Origin: a virus
DNA length: 36,806 nucleotides
Virus record (IMG/VR): IMGVR_UViG_3300032278_000045
Location: 1 to 36,806 of that record
Direction: 5' to 3' (one strand)
Numbering within the stretch: the first letter of the stretch is position 1; each line of letters opens with the position of its first letter. Below, one piece after another: positions 6,162 to 14,142 of the stretch. The notes under the pieces are model-generated. The model saw only the letters and a list, made by a program, of their open reading frames with translations, was not told the origin of the DNA and ran no database searches. The position numbers and the translations under genes are program-made.

Positions 6162-6348
6162 AACTTTCCTCTAAATAATTAAATGATACTTTACCATTTA
6201 TATGTTGAGTATGTCTGGTTTTACACGACATACATTGGTATATTCTTTTATCAGTTTTTGTTATCAACCTGATAAATGGAACATACAGCTCGCACCCTTG
6301 GCATACTCCAAGGGTGATTTCTACTGGATCTTTTTCAGTGTATGTCAC
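6136..6348 (-). CDS. Small zinc-ribbon protein
   Basis: A 70-aa protein beginning at a GTG, with GGAGA eight bases upstream and overlapping the polymerase gene's end by 14 bases. Two pairs, CQGC (residues 16-19) and CMSC (39-42), enclose a short beta-rich segment and form a zinc ribbon. Position next to the DNA polymerase and nuclease suggests a role in DNA or RNA binding; no specific family was recognised. Confidence 0.65.
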   Translation of the reverse strand: MTYTEKDPVEITLGVCQGCELYVPFIRLITKTDKRIYQCMSCKTRHTQHINGKVSFNYLEESYVIKTPRN

Positions 6349-8191
6349 CCCAATTGTCTCCTGCTTCGTAATCTATTTTGTTTGGCACTTGTAACTCAAC
6401 CGCTTCTTCCATGATTCTAATAATTTTTTCTGCATCCGGTAAGCTTGAAACTGAGATATCAAGTTCATCATGTATTTGTATATGGGGAATCACCCCCTCC
6501 CTATACAAGGCCAACATGGATTGTTTTGTCATGTCCGCAGCTGATCCCTGGATCAACTTGTTCAAAGCTTTGTATGTGAACGCGCGTTTAATCCCCGGTC
6601 CGTGCTCCCTGAGAGCATCGGCGTGGGGTAGTGGTTTCTTTATTCCAAAACCATGGGGCTCCCACATGTCGAAATGGCACAGTCTTCCACCTATCGTTCT
6701 AATTTTTCCACTATCATCGGCGCGTCTGCTCACGGCTTCTGATAACATTTTAACGAACGGTGCTTTCATGTGATAATTTTTTAAAAGTTTTTCTGCTGAG
6801 TCTTTAAGTAATCCTAGCTCAGCCATGAGTTTATTTTTACCCATGCCATACATAATTCCTAAGTTAATAGTCTTTGCCTGCTTACGTTCAATGCCAGCCA
6901 TCTCTGCTATCATTTCATGAAAGTCTGCGCTGTCATCTTTATAAGCATCAACAATAGTAGATGTTCCTTCTAGTCTCATCAGTGATGCAAAGTGTACTAA
7001 GATTCTTGGTTCCTGTTGATTGTAATCAAAGCATCCCCACTTACATCCTTCTTCTGGAATAAATATGGATCTAATCAGCGGTCCGAGCTCCTTGTGCCGT
7101 GCTGGAATTTGTTGCAGGTTAGGGTTACTATAACTGAATCGTCCAGTAACAGTACCACCTTGATCAGATCTAATTTGATTTATATCAGCGTGGATCCTGC
7201 CTTTGTATTCATGTTTTAAAATTGTATCTATAAAGGTTGTGTTAGCTTTATTAACTTCTCGTGCACTATTAATTAACTTTGGAAGTTCTGCTGGATGAGT
7301 TGCCAGGAAATTTTTAGTAAATGATGGTGCTCCTTTTTCAGTTCTATCATATGGCATTTTTAAGTTATCAAATGCTTTTGCAATAGATGCGGCGGCCCAT
7401 ATTTCTAGATCAAAACCGACTAATTTATTAATATCTTGATGTAATTTTTTCTCAGTTTTTTCTAAGTTATCTTTAATAGAGTGAGCTACATCTAGGTCCA
7501 CACGTACACCTTTAAATTTCATGTCGACTAGACACGGGAATAGATTCGTTTCTAAATTAAATACATCCCACAAATCCTGTTTAGCTATTTCATGTTGCAT
7601 AGCAGCCCATAACTTTAATGTAATCTCTGCATCCTTTTCAGCATATTCACCGACGAATGGTGCGGGTAAGCGCCACATTTCAGCTTTAGGATCAACACCC
7701 CAATCTTTCGCGGCTTCTCTTAACAGATTTTCATGTTTGCCGGTGCCTACATAATCTTTTGCAACTGCATCGAGTGTATAACGAAATCTATTTTCGTTAA
7801 CTAATGATGCTGCAATCATAGTATCAATGATGCCACCATTGATATAGAAACCCATAGATCTAATCCAGGACACATCATACATGGCGTTATGAAATATTTT
7901 AGTAGCTGTTGTGTTTAAAACTTCTTCGAACCAATCTAATACTAATGCGCGATCCATGTTCCCACCGCCTTCATGATTGATTGGGAAATACCCTGACCAA
8001 CCTTCTACTGCTACAGCTATACCGACTACTTCACCGTCTCTTCTAACTGATCCTGAACCCATTTTAATTAGGTTTGGATCTCTTGTTTCTAAATCTATTG
8101 CTATTTCTTTGTGTTCACTTAAGTCAGGTAAATTAATAGGTGGAACCCACTCTGTTTCTGGTGTGAACATTGGCATTTGTAATGGTCTCAT
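6335..8191 (-). CDS. polA: DNA polymerase, family A
   Basis: A 618-aa replicative polymerase with proofreading and no 5'-3' exonuclease domain. The exonuclease motifs are D33-x-E35 (AIDLET), N102...D106 (HNAMYD) and Y183...D187 (YAEKD). Polymerase motif A is FDYNQQEPRI with catalytic D389. Motif B is R436...K440TINLG..YG, and motif C is H574-D575-E576. The residue equivalent to E. coli Phe762 is Leu444. Work on marine phages links this position to replication style, with Leu suggested to go with slower replication. The polymerase would copy the phage genome with the primase and helicases encoded upstream. It overlaps DUF3310 by ATGA. All catalytic residues are present. Confidence 0.96.
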   Translation of the reverse strand: MRPLQMPMFTPETEWVPPINLPDLSEHKEIAIDLETRDPNLIKMGSGSVRRDGEVVGIAVAVEGWSGYFPINHEGGGNMDRALVLDWFEEVLNTTATKIFHNAMYDVSWIRSMGFYINGGIIDTMIAASLVNENRFRYTLDAVAKDYVGTGKHENLLREAAKDWGVDPKAEMWRLPAPFVGEYAEKDAEITLKLWAAMQHEIAKQDLWDVFNLETNLFPCLVDMKFKGVRVDLDVAHSIKDNLEKTEKKLHQDINKLVGFDLEIWAAASIAKAFDNLKMPYDRTEKGAPSFTKNFLATHPAELPKLINSAREVNKANTTFIDTILKHEYKGRIHADINQIRSDQGGTVTGRFSYSNPNLQQIPARHKELGPLIRSIFIPEEGCKWGCFDYNQQEPRILVHFASLMRLEGTSTIVDAYKDDSADFHEMIAEMAGIERKQAKTINLGIMYGMGKNKLMAELGLLKDSAEKLLKNYHMKAPFVKMLSEAVSRRADDSGKIRTIGGRLCHFDMWEPHGFGIKKPLPHADALREHGPGIKRAFTYKALNKLIQGSAADMTKQSMLALYREGVIPHIQIHDELDISVSSLPDAEKIIRIMEEAVELQVPNKIDYEAGDNWGDIH

Positions 8192-8406
8192 TTATATTGC
8201 TCCTTTAGTTTATTTAAAAACCAGATGGCTTTATCTAAATCTTCAATTGGTTTTTTCTTATGCTCGTGGCGCCAAATATATTTAATAGCTGAGCCCTGTA
8301 AGTAATATCGAAAACCATCACCTTGGCACGATGCAATTGCATCAATACATTGAACACCACCTTTATTATAGTGTGCGGGGAAATTTACTGGGTCATGTTT
8401 TTTCAT
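8188..8406 (-). CDS. DUF3310 protein
   Basis: A 72-aa protein with the full DUF3310 pattern: PAHYNKGGVQCIDAI near the start, then GSAIKYIWRHEHK, then DLDKAIWFLNKL. This family is widespread in phages, usually within replication and nucleotide genes, and is sometimes annotated as a nucleotide-kinase-like protein, though its activity is not settled. Here it sits between the helicase and the polymerase, with ATGA overlaps on both sides. Confidence 0.88.
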   Translation of the reverse strand: MKKHDPVNFPAHYNKGGVQCIDAIASCQGDGFRYYLQGSAIKYIWRHEHKKKPIEDLDKAIWFLNKLKEQYK

Positions 8407-9914
8407 AATACATATGCCCTGTCATAATTTTTTGGTTCTAAAATATGTAATGATTTTTTTGCTCGTGTCACAGCAACATAAAAAAGTCTGTGTAATTCGT
8501 CTGGATTAATATCGTTGTTGTCCAAAGCAGACTTAGTAATATCAGGAAGTAATAAGACATTATCAGCTTCCCCTCCTTTCGCCCCGTGTATTGTTGATAA
8601 AGTTATTCTTGGTGTTTGTGTAATTTTTTCATTGTTAGCTAACATATTTCTAATATAATTTTCTGTGTCAGAATCTAGTCCTGAGAATGCTTTGTACCAA
8701 ACATCTTGTGTTTGTAATCCATGGTCCGCGACGCATTCTTCAATGTGATATCCTTCCTTGTCATCATTCATTGTCTTACCTGTTTTATAACCTTTAGTTA
8801 CATTGTCGCCAAGATAAGAATAAATATTTTTAATTGAATGGGTATTCAATATATGTTTAGATGTTCTCCACTTTTCCCAGGCCTGAATTGCTAAAAGTAG
8901 ATCTAACCTAATAGAATTCTTGTGCTTATGTGAATAGTACCATCCTTGTAACTCACATAAATCTTTTATGTCATCTAAGAAATGGTTGGCTGATGATAAT
9001 ACTAACCACTCGCCACGAGACATGTCCACTTGAGTAACATCAGTATACCTAGTTAAATCTCCCAACTCTTGTCTTGGTAAATAATCTTTATTGTATCTAT
9101 TAGATACTCGTTTAATAATTTGTTGGGATAATTCATGGATAGGTCCACCAGGAATTCTGTAAGATTGTTTTAATGTATCAATGTGATCTACTTCTTCTTT
9201 GAGCGCGATGAAAGAATCAACATCAGCACCAGCCCACCTAAATATAGCCTGATCATCATCTCCTGCAATGTATGTTTTTTTTGCTTTCTTCCAAATAGTT
9301 TTAACCATCCTCCATTGAAGTGGTGAGAGGTCTTGTGCTTCATCAATAAATAATACGTCGAAAGATGGTGATACATCTTGTTCAATAAATTTTTCCAACA
9401 TGTCATCATAATCTACTAGCCCTTTTTCTTTTTTATACTTCCTAAGTTCTTGATCTAAAAGGTATAATATATCTCGTTCAATGTCTAGAACATGCTCATT
9501 TTTGTCGTACTCATCTAATACATCAACCTCTTTAACTCTAGCTTTATTAATTAATTGTAAGTATTCATTATCAGAATAAAAAACACCATCGTCTTCTTTG
9601 TACCATGCAGTTTTTATAGGTATCCCACATTTAATACCAAAGTCTTTGTAGTCTCTTGACTTCATCATTCGTTCTTTCTTTATACCCAGTGTTCTAAAAG
9701 CTAATGAGTGTAAAGTTCTAAAATATGGTATGTCCTTTTTATCTATTTTAAATTTTTCTTCAGCTCTAGATTCTGCTTCGTATGCAGCTTTTTTTGTGAA
9801 AGAAAAATAACCTATCTTTTTAATACTGGTGCCCGCACGTAAAAAATCTTCTACTAAATTTAGTAGGGTTGTAGTTTTTCCTGTGCCTGGTGGTCCGAGT
9901 ATAATGGTTTTCAT
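8403..9914 (-). CDS. UvrD/Rep-like superfamily 1 DNA helicase
   Basis: A 503-aa ATP-driven DNA helicase. Motif I is GPPGTGKTT (7-15) and motif Ia lies in YFSFTKKAA. Motif II is FIDEAQD (189-195) and motif III is AGDDDQAIFRWAG (217-229). Motif V is STIHGAKGGEAD (440-451) and motif VI is VAVTRAKKS (480-488). The set is typical of the UvrD/Rep branch, which unwinds 3'-5', and all catalytic residues are present. It is shorter than E. coli UvrD (720 aa). No DnaB- or T7 gp4-type ring helicase is visible in the window, so this enzyme may serve the replication fork; that is inference. Both ends overlap neighbours by ATGA. Confidence 0.93.
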   Translation of the reverse strand: MKTIILGPPGTGKTTTLLNLVEDFLRAGTSIKKIGYFSFTKKAAYEAESRAEEKFKIDKKDIPYFRTLHSLAFRTLGIKKERMMKSRDYKDFGIKCGIPIKTAWYKEDDGVFYSDNEYLQLINKARVKEVDVLDEYDKNEHVLDIERDILYLLDQELRKYKKEKGLVDYDDMLEKFIEQDVSPSFDVLFIDEAQDLSPLQWRMVKTIWKKAKKTYIAGDDDQAIFRWAGADVDSFIALKEEVDHIDTLKQSYRIPGGPIHELSQQIIKRVSNRYNKDYLPRQELGDLTRYTDVTQVDMSRGEWLVLSSANHFLDDIKDLCELQGWYYSHKHKNSIRLDLLLAIQAWEKWRTSKHILNTHSIKNIYSYLGDNVTKGYKTGKTMNDDKEGYHIEECVADHGLQTQDVWYKAFSGLDSDTENYIRNMLANNEKITQTPRITLSTIHGAKGGEADNVLLLPDITKSALDNNDINPDELHRLFYVAVTRAKKSLHILEPKNYDRAYVL

Positions 9915-10429
9915 TTAAATTTGTTCCGGTCTGTCTCTCTACGATTTTGTGAGGGGGTTCCCCACTTTAAGCTTGGTATATCATACCATAAATGGTAATC
10001 ATTTTTTTTCTCGTCACGATGACACACATAAGTTTGAGTAGGAAATTCTTGTTCAATAAATGCTGTTGCAACGAGAACATGACAAGATATTAAAACTGCA
10101 AAATCCTCCGGCTTGCCCCGTACGCCCCGTATATTCCAACGAGGATACTTAATTGGTGTAGTTAAAGTAGGAGTTATAAGACCACCCTTTGAGTAATGGG
10201 CAGTTGTTGCATTTAAAAGATAAGGAAAAATACGACCCTCCTCTGGGAGAAACGGATTTATACCTCCTGTTTTGTATACAAAATATTTACCTTTAGGAAA
10301 GTCTTTAAATTCCCAACTTTTTTGATTCATAAAACTATTCTTATTTACATTTAAATCTTTCAAGGTAGAAATATCAACCCTATCAATATCTCTTATCTTT
10401 ATTTCTTCTGGCCAAAGATCCAACTGCAT
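9911..10429 (-). CDS. HNH endonuclease
   Basis: A 172-aa protein whose C-terminal third has the phage HNH layout. CHVLVATAFIEQ (116-127) is followed by VCHRDEKKND with H137 and N143, and then SLKWGTPSQNRRE (153-165). These match 'Hrlva.aFi...v.H.D..k.N...L.W.t..eN'. The N-terminal part has no recognised domain and may recognise DNA. Free-standing HNH genes are often mobile and sit between replication genes, as here between helicase and primase. This one is joined to both neighbours by ATGA and TAATG overlaps, so it is well adapted to the operon. Confidence 0.8.
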   Translation of the reverse strand: MQLDLWPEEIKIRDIDRVDISTLKDLNVNKNSFMNQKSWEFKDFPKGKYFVYKTGGINPFLPEEGRIFPYLLNATTAHYSKGGLITPTLTTPIKYPRWNIRGVRGKPEDFAVLISCHVLVATAFIEQEFPTQTYVCHRDEKKNDYHLWYDIPSLKWGTPSQNRRETDRNKFK

Positions 10430-11940
10430 TAAAAAGGTGTCTCCTGATATTTAACTTCACTAATAGTTGGTTCAGTTTTTTTCATAGCTTTTATTTTTAT
10501 TAAATGTGGGTTTTGATCTTTAACCTTTAGTCGTGTTTCTTTTTCAAATAACTCTAAACCTTTAAGTAAATTCCCAGTCTTGGTTCTGTCTAATTCCCAG
10601 TTATTTCTTTTACAAAAAGAATAGAAGTCATCCATTCTAAAATAAGTATAACCATCATCAGTCCATGCCATCTTACTTAAAATATCATTTCTAGTTCGTG
10701 CTTGGTGTCTGTTAACTGTAAACTGCTCTAATAAATGAACTAATACTTCTTTAGGATCTAAAGATTTTAATGGTTCAATCTCCTGTACTCCAGCCATTAA
10801 TGGTTTAAGATACATCTCTCTCCAGTCTGGTCCCTTAGGTATTGTACCAATCACCACTCCTGCTTTATCCATAACCTCGATTGCAAATAGATTTGCGTTA
10901 TGTAATTGCTCTTTAGTTAACTCTACTCTCTTACCATCTACATCTAAAAAATATTGTGATGGAACAGAACAGATTTTTGATAACGTTCCTAGTTCTGGCA
11001 TCTGCTCTTCTTCATAACCCACACCAAATTTTTTAGTACGACATTTTGCTGCGTTGCATACATCACAGATCGGTTGGTCTTTACATTTGTACTTGTAGTC
11101 TTTTCTACTCATAGATTTAATAACTGTCTGCACTTCTTGGTAAGATAAAGGTGGTGTCATATATTTTTGATTGTATTCACCGACCTTGTGTTCCCAATCG
11201 TCATAAGCTTTCTTACAAAATATAGCTATATTAACTAATGCATTATTTCTTGAGCCTTCACCAAAACCCTCAATAGCTAATCTATTTAAACAAGGAGGAC
11301 CATTTTTAAAGGCTTCTTCTTCCACTACTTTTTTTATTTTTATTTGTTCTATTTGTTCTTTTGTTTGTACCCACTCATCATATATAGAATAGAATGATTC
11401 TAAACTAGCGGCTTCACCTCCAGCTTCAAACGTATATCTTAATCCTCTAATCCCTCCATGATATGGAAGATTTAAAAAGTTACCTGTATCTCCTTTCTCT
11501 ACATGTATTATAGTTTGTTTTGGAAAGATCTCACTGCCTGCATAACCCAAAGCTTCTGCCATTGATTTAAGTTTAGACTGCATTAATGATGCAGGAATAA
11601 ATTCTTTTGCAAATAAAAATAAATGTGCGCCACCAGATTTTGATCTAAATGTTACTAAAGGAAAATCCATTCCTTTTATAATTCTCATTATTTTTTGATG
11701 GTCAAAATCATATTCATCAACATCTATACAACCCCATCTGCATTCATTCTTCTCATTAATAGGGATAATACCAAGAGCAGGATCTTTACCCTCTAGGTGT
11801 TCTTGCCATAGTTTATCTGTGATTGGTTTTCTTTTGACTAGAGCTTTAGCGACTGCTTTACCTTTATCGGTGGTCTCACCAGTCCGTTTCATTATGCCAT
11901 AAGCACTATTATTTCCTTCAAAGATTTCCTTAAACTTCAC
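10429..11940 (-). CDS. Archaeo-eukaryotic-type primase
   Basis: A 503-aa protein that starts at a GTG overlapping the stop of the 47-aa gene (GTGA). The catalytic core shows D73-V-D75 (GCIDVDEYD), SKSGGAHLFLF with H106, and GNFLNLPYHGG (153-163). These are the metal-binding and nucleotide-binding motifs of AEP primases and primase-polymerases. Next comes a helical region and a cysteine cluster (C286, C292, C295, C300 in CKDQPICDVCNAAKC) that may bind zinc. The last 180 residues are unassigned and could bind DNA or a partner. It would lay down primers for the family A polymerase. It is not a DnaG or T7 gp4-type primase: no Toprim or RecA-like helicase domain was found. Confidence 0.85.
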   Translation of the reverse strand: MKFKEIFEGNNSAYGIMKRTGETTDKGKAVAKALVKRKPITDKLWQEHLEGKDPALGIIPINEKNECRWGCIDVDEYDFDHQKIMRIIKGMDFPLVTFRSKSGGAHLFLFAKEFIPASLMQSKLKSMAEALGYAGSEIFPKQTIIHVEKGDTGNFLNLPYHGGIRGLRYTFEAGGEAASLESFYSIYDEWVQTKEQIEQIKIKKVVEEEAFKNGPPCLNRLAIEGFGEGSRNNALVNIAIFCKKAYDDWEHKVGEYNQKYMTPPLSYQEVQTVIKSMSRKDYKYKCKDQPICDVCNAAKCRTKKFGVGYEEEQMPELGTLSKICSVPSQYFLDVDGKRVELTKEQLHNANLFAIEVMDKAGVVIGTIPKGPDWREMYLKPLMAGVQEIEPLKSLDPKEVLVHLLEQFTVNRHQARTRNDILSKMAWTDDGYTYFRMDDFYSFCKRNNWELDRTKTGNLLKGLELFEKETRLKVKDQNPHLIKIKAMKKTEPTISEVKYQETPF

Positions 11941-12080
11941 TTTTTCTTCCTCGGTCTTCCTCTAGCTTTTCCATAGTTTGGTCTAAATGTTGGCTTGCAT
12001 AATTCATTACAATATTGTTTTGTTGTTTGCCATTTTGATATAGAAAACTCACTTCCACATTTTATACATATTTTAATCAT
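11937..12080 (-). CDS. 47-aa zinc-knuckle/AT-hook-like protein
   Basis: A short gene with AGGA eight bases before its ATG. The protein has CIKC (residues 5-8) and CNELC (24-28), which would form one zinc site, and ends KARGRPRKKK. The RGRP core with flanking basic residues is an AT-hook, a minor-groove binder of AT-rich DNA. The start overlaps the HTH gene by 8 bases and the stop overlaps the primase GTG start by 3 bases, so it is part of the operon. A role in DNA binding beside the primase is likely, but this is inferred from motifs alone. Confidence 0.72.
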   Translation of the reverse strand: MIKICIKCGSEFSISKWQTTKQYCNELCKPTFRPNYGKARGRPRKKK

Positions 12081-12273
12081 TATATTTATCCTGTCCTTCT
12101 AACCATTGTATTATGTCGTCTTCTTTAAAATATTTAACTAATCCTATCTTAATATATGGGACATTAAACGTGCCGTTGCGAATTTTGCGATTAACTGTTC
12201 CTTGTTCAAATCCACGGGGGATTCCTATGTCCCTCATAAATTTTTGCACCTGACTTATCGATACTCTTTGCAT
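12073..12273 (-). CDS. Excisionase/AlpA-like HTH protein
   Basis: A 66-aa protein with a MerR/HTH_17-type winged helix: VSISQVQKFMRDIG, then VNRKIRNGTF with basic residues in the recognition region, then VPYIKIGLVKYFKEDDIIQWL. The final 'y.k.g....f...di..WL' is typical of excisionase and AlpA-like DNA-binding proteins. AGGAGA lies five bases before the ATG. No integrase or attachment site is visible, so it more likely acts as a transcriptional or replication regulator than as an excisionase. Confidence 0.75.
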   Translation of the reverse strand: MQRVSISQVQKFMRDIGIPRGFEQGTVNRKIRNGTFNVPYIKIGLVKYFKEDDIIQWLEGQDKYND

Positions 12274-12296
12274 TTCTTTCTCCTATTTAATATAAT

Positions 12297-12336
12297 GAAG
12301 AACCTCGGACACGGGGGAGTTAATCCGAGGCTCTTC
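12297..12336. other. Imperfect hairpin between SSB-like and HTH genes
   Basis: GAAGAACCTCGGA pairs with TCCGAGGCTCTTC across a 14-base loop: 13 positions with one A-C mismatch, including seven perfect inner pairs. It fills most of the 69-base gap between the stop of the SSB-like gene and the start of the HTH gene. Neither side has a T run, so it is not a standard terminator. It may act as an attenuator, an RNA-processing site or an mRNA-stabilising end. Confidence 0.5.
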
Positions 12337-12342
12337 TCATGT

Positions 12343-13104
12343 TTAAAACGGTACTTCTTCTTTAGAATTAGTACTATCTTTTCCATGCTTCGCTTCCACT
12401 GTGCCCGTAGTTACACTAGAAGCAAACTGTTTTGCAGTCTCGTACATATTTTTATCTGTTACGGGACCAACTAAAGTTATGTTCCAACCAAACCACGTAC
12501 CTTTATCATTTGATTGTTGGACTGTAGTTAAGTTATACATATGACTGTATGAAGCCGGTGTGAACAGACCATCTTTGCCTTGCATTTTGATAGTGTTCAT
12601 CATCGTATTCCATGTGCGGCTCACCTTCAATTGTGTCGACTTCATGGAAATCAAAGCTCCTTGACAATCCATTAAAAGCACAAAATAAGACGCAGTGTTT
12701 TCTAGATAGTTACCATTAGGTAATCTATCTTTCCAGTCAGATCCTCTAGTAGCTTCTTTAATGATGCCACTACTAACTGGATGGATAGCAACAGGAGCAC
12801 TTGTGCCCTCGCCTCTATCACTCCACTCAACATACTCTCGCTTATAACCGCAAGGAATTACTCTTACACCTTGCTCGCCATCAAACAATTGCTTAGTCAC
12901 GGTATTAAAAATCATACCTGGCTCTGCATGTTGTATATATTTGGCATCACGTTTGTTTGTTTCGGGGGATAGCTGTCCTAGTACACGTAAGAAAGGCATA
13001 GCAAAATCTTCGCTACTCATTCCCTGCATACCACCAGCCTTGTCTTCTTCAAACATACTCGCTAGAGCTACATCTGAATTTTCTTTTTTAGTTACTTGGT
13101 TCAT
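12343..13104 (-). CDS. Putative single-stranded DNA-binding protein
   Basis: A 253-aa protein. Its last residues, SKEEVPF, mimic the acidic-hydrophobic tip (DDxPF type) by which SSB proteins recruit partners. The body is beta-rich with many aromatic residues (EYVEWSDRG, WFGWNITLVG), as expected of a DNA-binding OB-type or phage SSB fold. A signature sequence of a named family was not recognised. Position within the replication operon supports the call. GGAG lies eight bases before the ATG. Confidence 0.6.
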   Translation of the reverse strand: MNQVTKKENSDVALASMFEEDKAGGMQGMSSEDFAMPFLRVLGQLSPETNKRDAKYIQHAEPGMIFNTVTKQLFDGEQGVRVIPCGYKREYVEWSDRGEGTSAPVAIHPVSSGIIKEATRGSDWKDRLPNGNYLENTASYFVLLMDCQGALISMKSTQLKVSRTWNTMMNTIKMQGKDGLFTPASYSHMYNLTTVQQSNDKGTWFGWNITLVGPVTDKNMYETAKQFASSVTTGTVEAKHGKDSTNSKEEVPF

Positions 13105-13121
13105 GTTTCATTCTCCTTGGT

Positions 13122-13682
13122 TCATGATTTCCGGCTTATTTTTGTTTGATCCTTTATAAATAAATGAAAAGAATCCGGGGGCATATCGAGGCCGGCCTCG
13201 ATACGCTCCCTATAGAGTGCCTTCAAAGTCATCGGCTCAACTTTTGATTTTTGTTGAGGCTCAAACCCTTCTTGCACTGCAAGGTTGAGCAATTGCTCCG
13301 CCTTGTTATCTTCGCCTTTACCGAACGTAACAAAGACTTCATTTTTAATGATGTCTCCTAGTCCGTTATCTCGAAGCCATTGGTAAGCTGACTCTAGGTT
13401 ATCTTTTTTAACCGTACAGCTGTATGTCTTTTTTATGGACACACCGCTGCCGTCAGCTAATTTCAGAGAAGATAATCCCTGCTCCGCGAGCATATTGGGT
13501 ATGATCTCTGATGCAATCTTATCGGCTTTATCTTTAAGTTTTTTTGTCTCTTCTTCTTTAGTCGATATTTCATCTTCTAAAGCTTGGAGTTCTAAACAGT
13601 AGCCTGATAATTGCTGAATATCTGTTTTCTCTATTACTTCTTGTTGATCTTGTTCAAGATCTTGTATCGTTAGTGTTGCCAT
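13122..13682 (-). CDS. Coiled-coil protein of the replication operon
   Basis: A 186-aa protein. Residues 20-65 form a charged coiled coil (LEDEISTKEEETKKLKDKAD). A beta region follows (LKLADGSGVSIKKTYSCTV), then a helix (LESAYQWLRDNG). The end, TLKALYRERIEAG, then MPPDSFHLFI, is a pattern seen in uncharacterised phage proteins found next to SSB genes. Some Gam- and nuclease-inhibitor-type phage proteins share the long N-terminal coiled coil, but that relation is not established here. GGAG lies ten bases before the ATG, and the start overlaps the upstream stop as TAATG. Confidence 0.65.
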   Translation of the reverse strand: MATLTIQDLEQDQQEVIEKTDIQQLSGYCLELQALEDEISTKEEETKKLKDKADKIASEIIPNMLAEQGLSSLKLADGSGVSIKKTYSCTVKKDNLESAYQWLRDNGLGDIIKNEVFVTFGKGEDNKAEQLLNLAVQEGFEPQQKSKVEPMTLKALYRERIEAGLDMPPDSFHLFIKDQTKISRKS

Positions 13683-14089
13683 TATTTTATGTCTCCTTTG
13701 TTATATAAATCAAATGTAAGAGGATAGTATCTTCTTTCCTGCCTGTCCCATTTCAGTAAATTAAAATTACCATTGGTAATATCACTTACAATAGCGGTAG
13801 ATAAACCTATGATAGCAGGATCACCTGTACATAAAATATAATCATTTGGTTTGAAATCTCTTAAGTTCTTCCTCATCTTATGAATAAAAGGTGCGGGACT
13901 AAATTGTAGTTGTGATAGTTCTGGCAAACAAATAACTAGATAGCCATAATCAGATGCCGCTAAAATATTAATATTTTGCGGTGGATGTTGTAAAACATAA
14001 ACGAAATTTTCATTAGGACTTTCCTTAATAAAGTCTAGGAATTCTGCTAATTGTTTAGGTTTATATAATTCAAATAATTTATTTCTCAT
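13682..14089 (-). CDS. First gene of the replication operon, unknown function
   Basis: A 135-aa protein with no recognised family. It is a mixed alpha/beta protein with strands FVYVLQHPP, YGYLVICLP and DYILCTGDPAIIGL. It has no membrane segment and no obvious catalytic motif. It is the promoter-proximal gene of the operon, reading from the divergent promoter at 14115-14142, with AAGAAAG five bases before the ATG. Early position suggests it is made soon after infection. Confidence 0.65.
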   Translation of the reverse strand: MRNKLFELYKPKQLAEFLDFIKESPNENFVYVLQHPPQNINILAASDYGYLVICLPELSQLQFSPAPFIHKMRKNLRDFKPNDYILCTGDPAIIGLSTAIVSDITNGNFNLLKWDRQERRYYPLTFDLYNKGDIK

Positions 14090-14105
14090 AATTAACTTTC
14101 TTGTA

Positions 14106-14134
14106 TTGACTTCTTATATATGAATTGTTATATA
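14106..14134 (+). promoter_or_regulatory. Predicted promoter for the SNF2 helicase
   Basis: TTGACT, a 17-base spacer and TATATA on the plus strand; transcription would start about 14141, leaving a leader of roughly 20 bases before the ATG at 14164. It lies on top of the opposing minus-strand promoter. Confidence 0.6.
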
Positions 14135-14142
14135 AATGTCAA
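14115..14142 (-). promoter_or_regulatory. Predicted promoter for the replication operon
   Basis: On the minus strand a perfect TTGACA (14137-14142), a 16-base spacer and TATATA (14115-14120). Transcription would begin about 14108, just ahead of the gene at 14089. The match to host sigma70 promoters and the absence of a phage RNA polymerase gene in the window suggest use of the host polymerase. Confidence 0.65.

Noticed and set aside
9188-9409. 73-residue minus-strand frame inside the UvrD-like helicase
   Set aside because: It is a shifted frame over helicase motifs II and III, where the main frame is clearly under constraint.
12073-12273. Excisionase-like gene as evidence of an integrated prophage
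   Set aside because: No integrase, attachment-site repeat or flanking host gene is present, and AlpA-like HTH proteins are common regulators in virulent phages.
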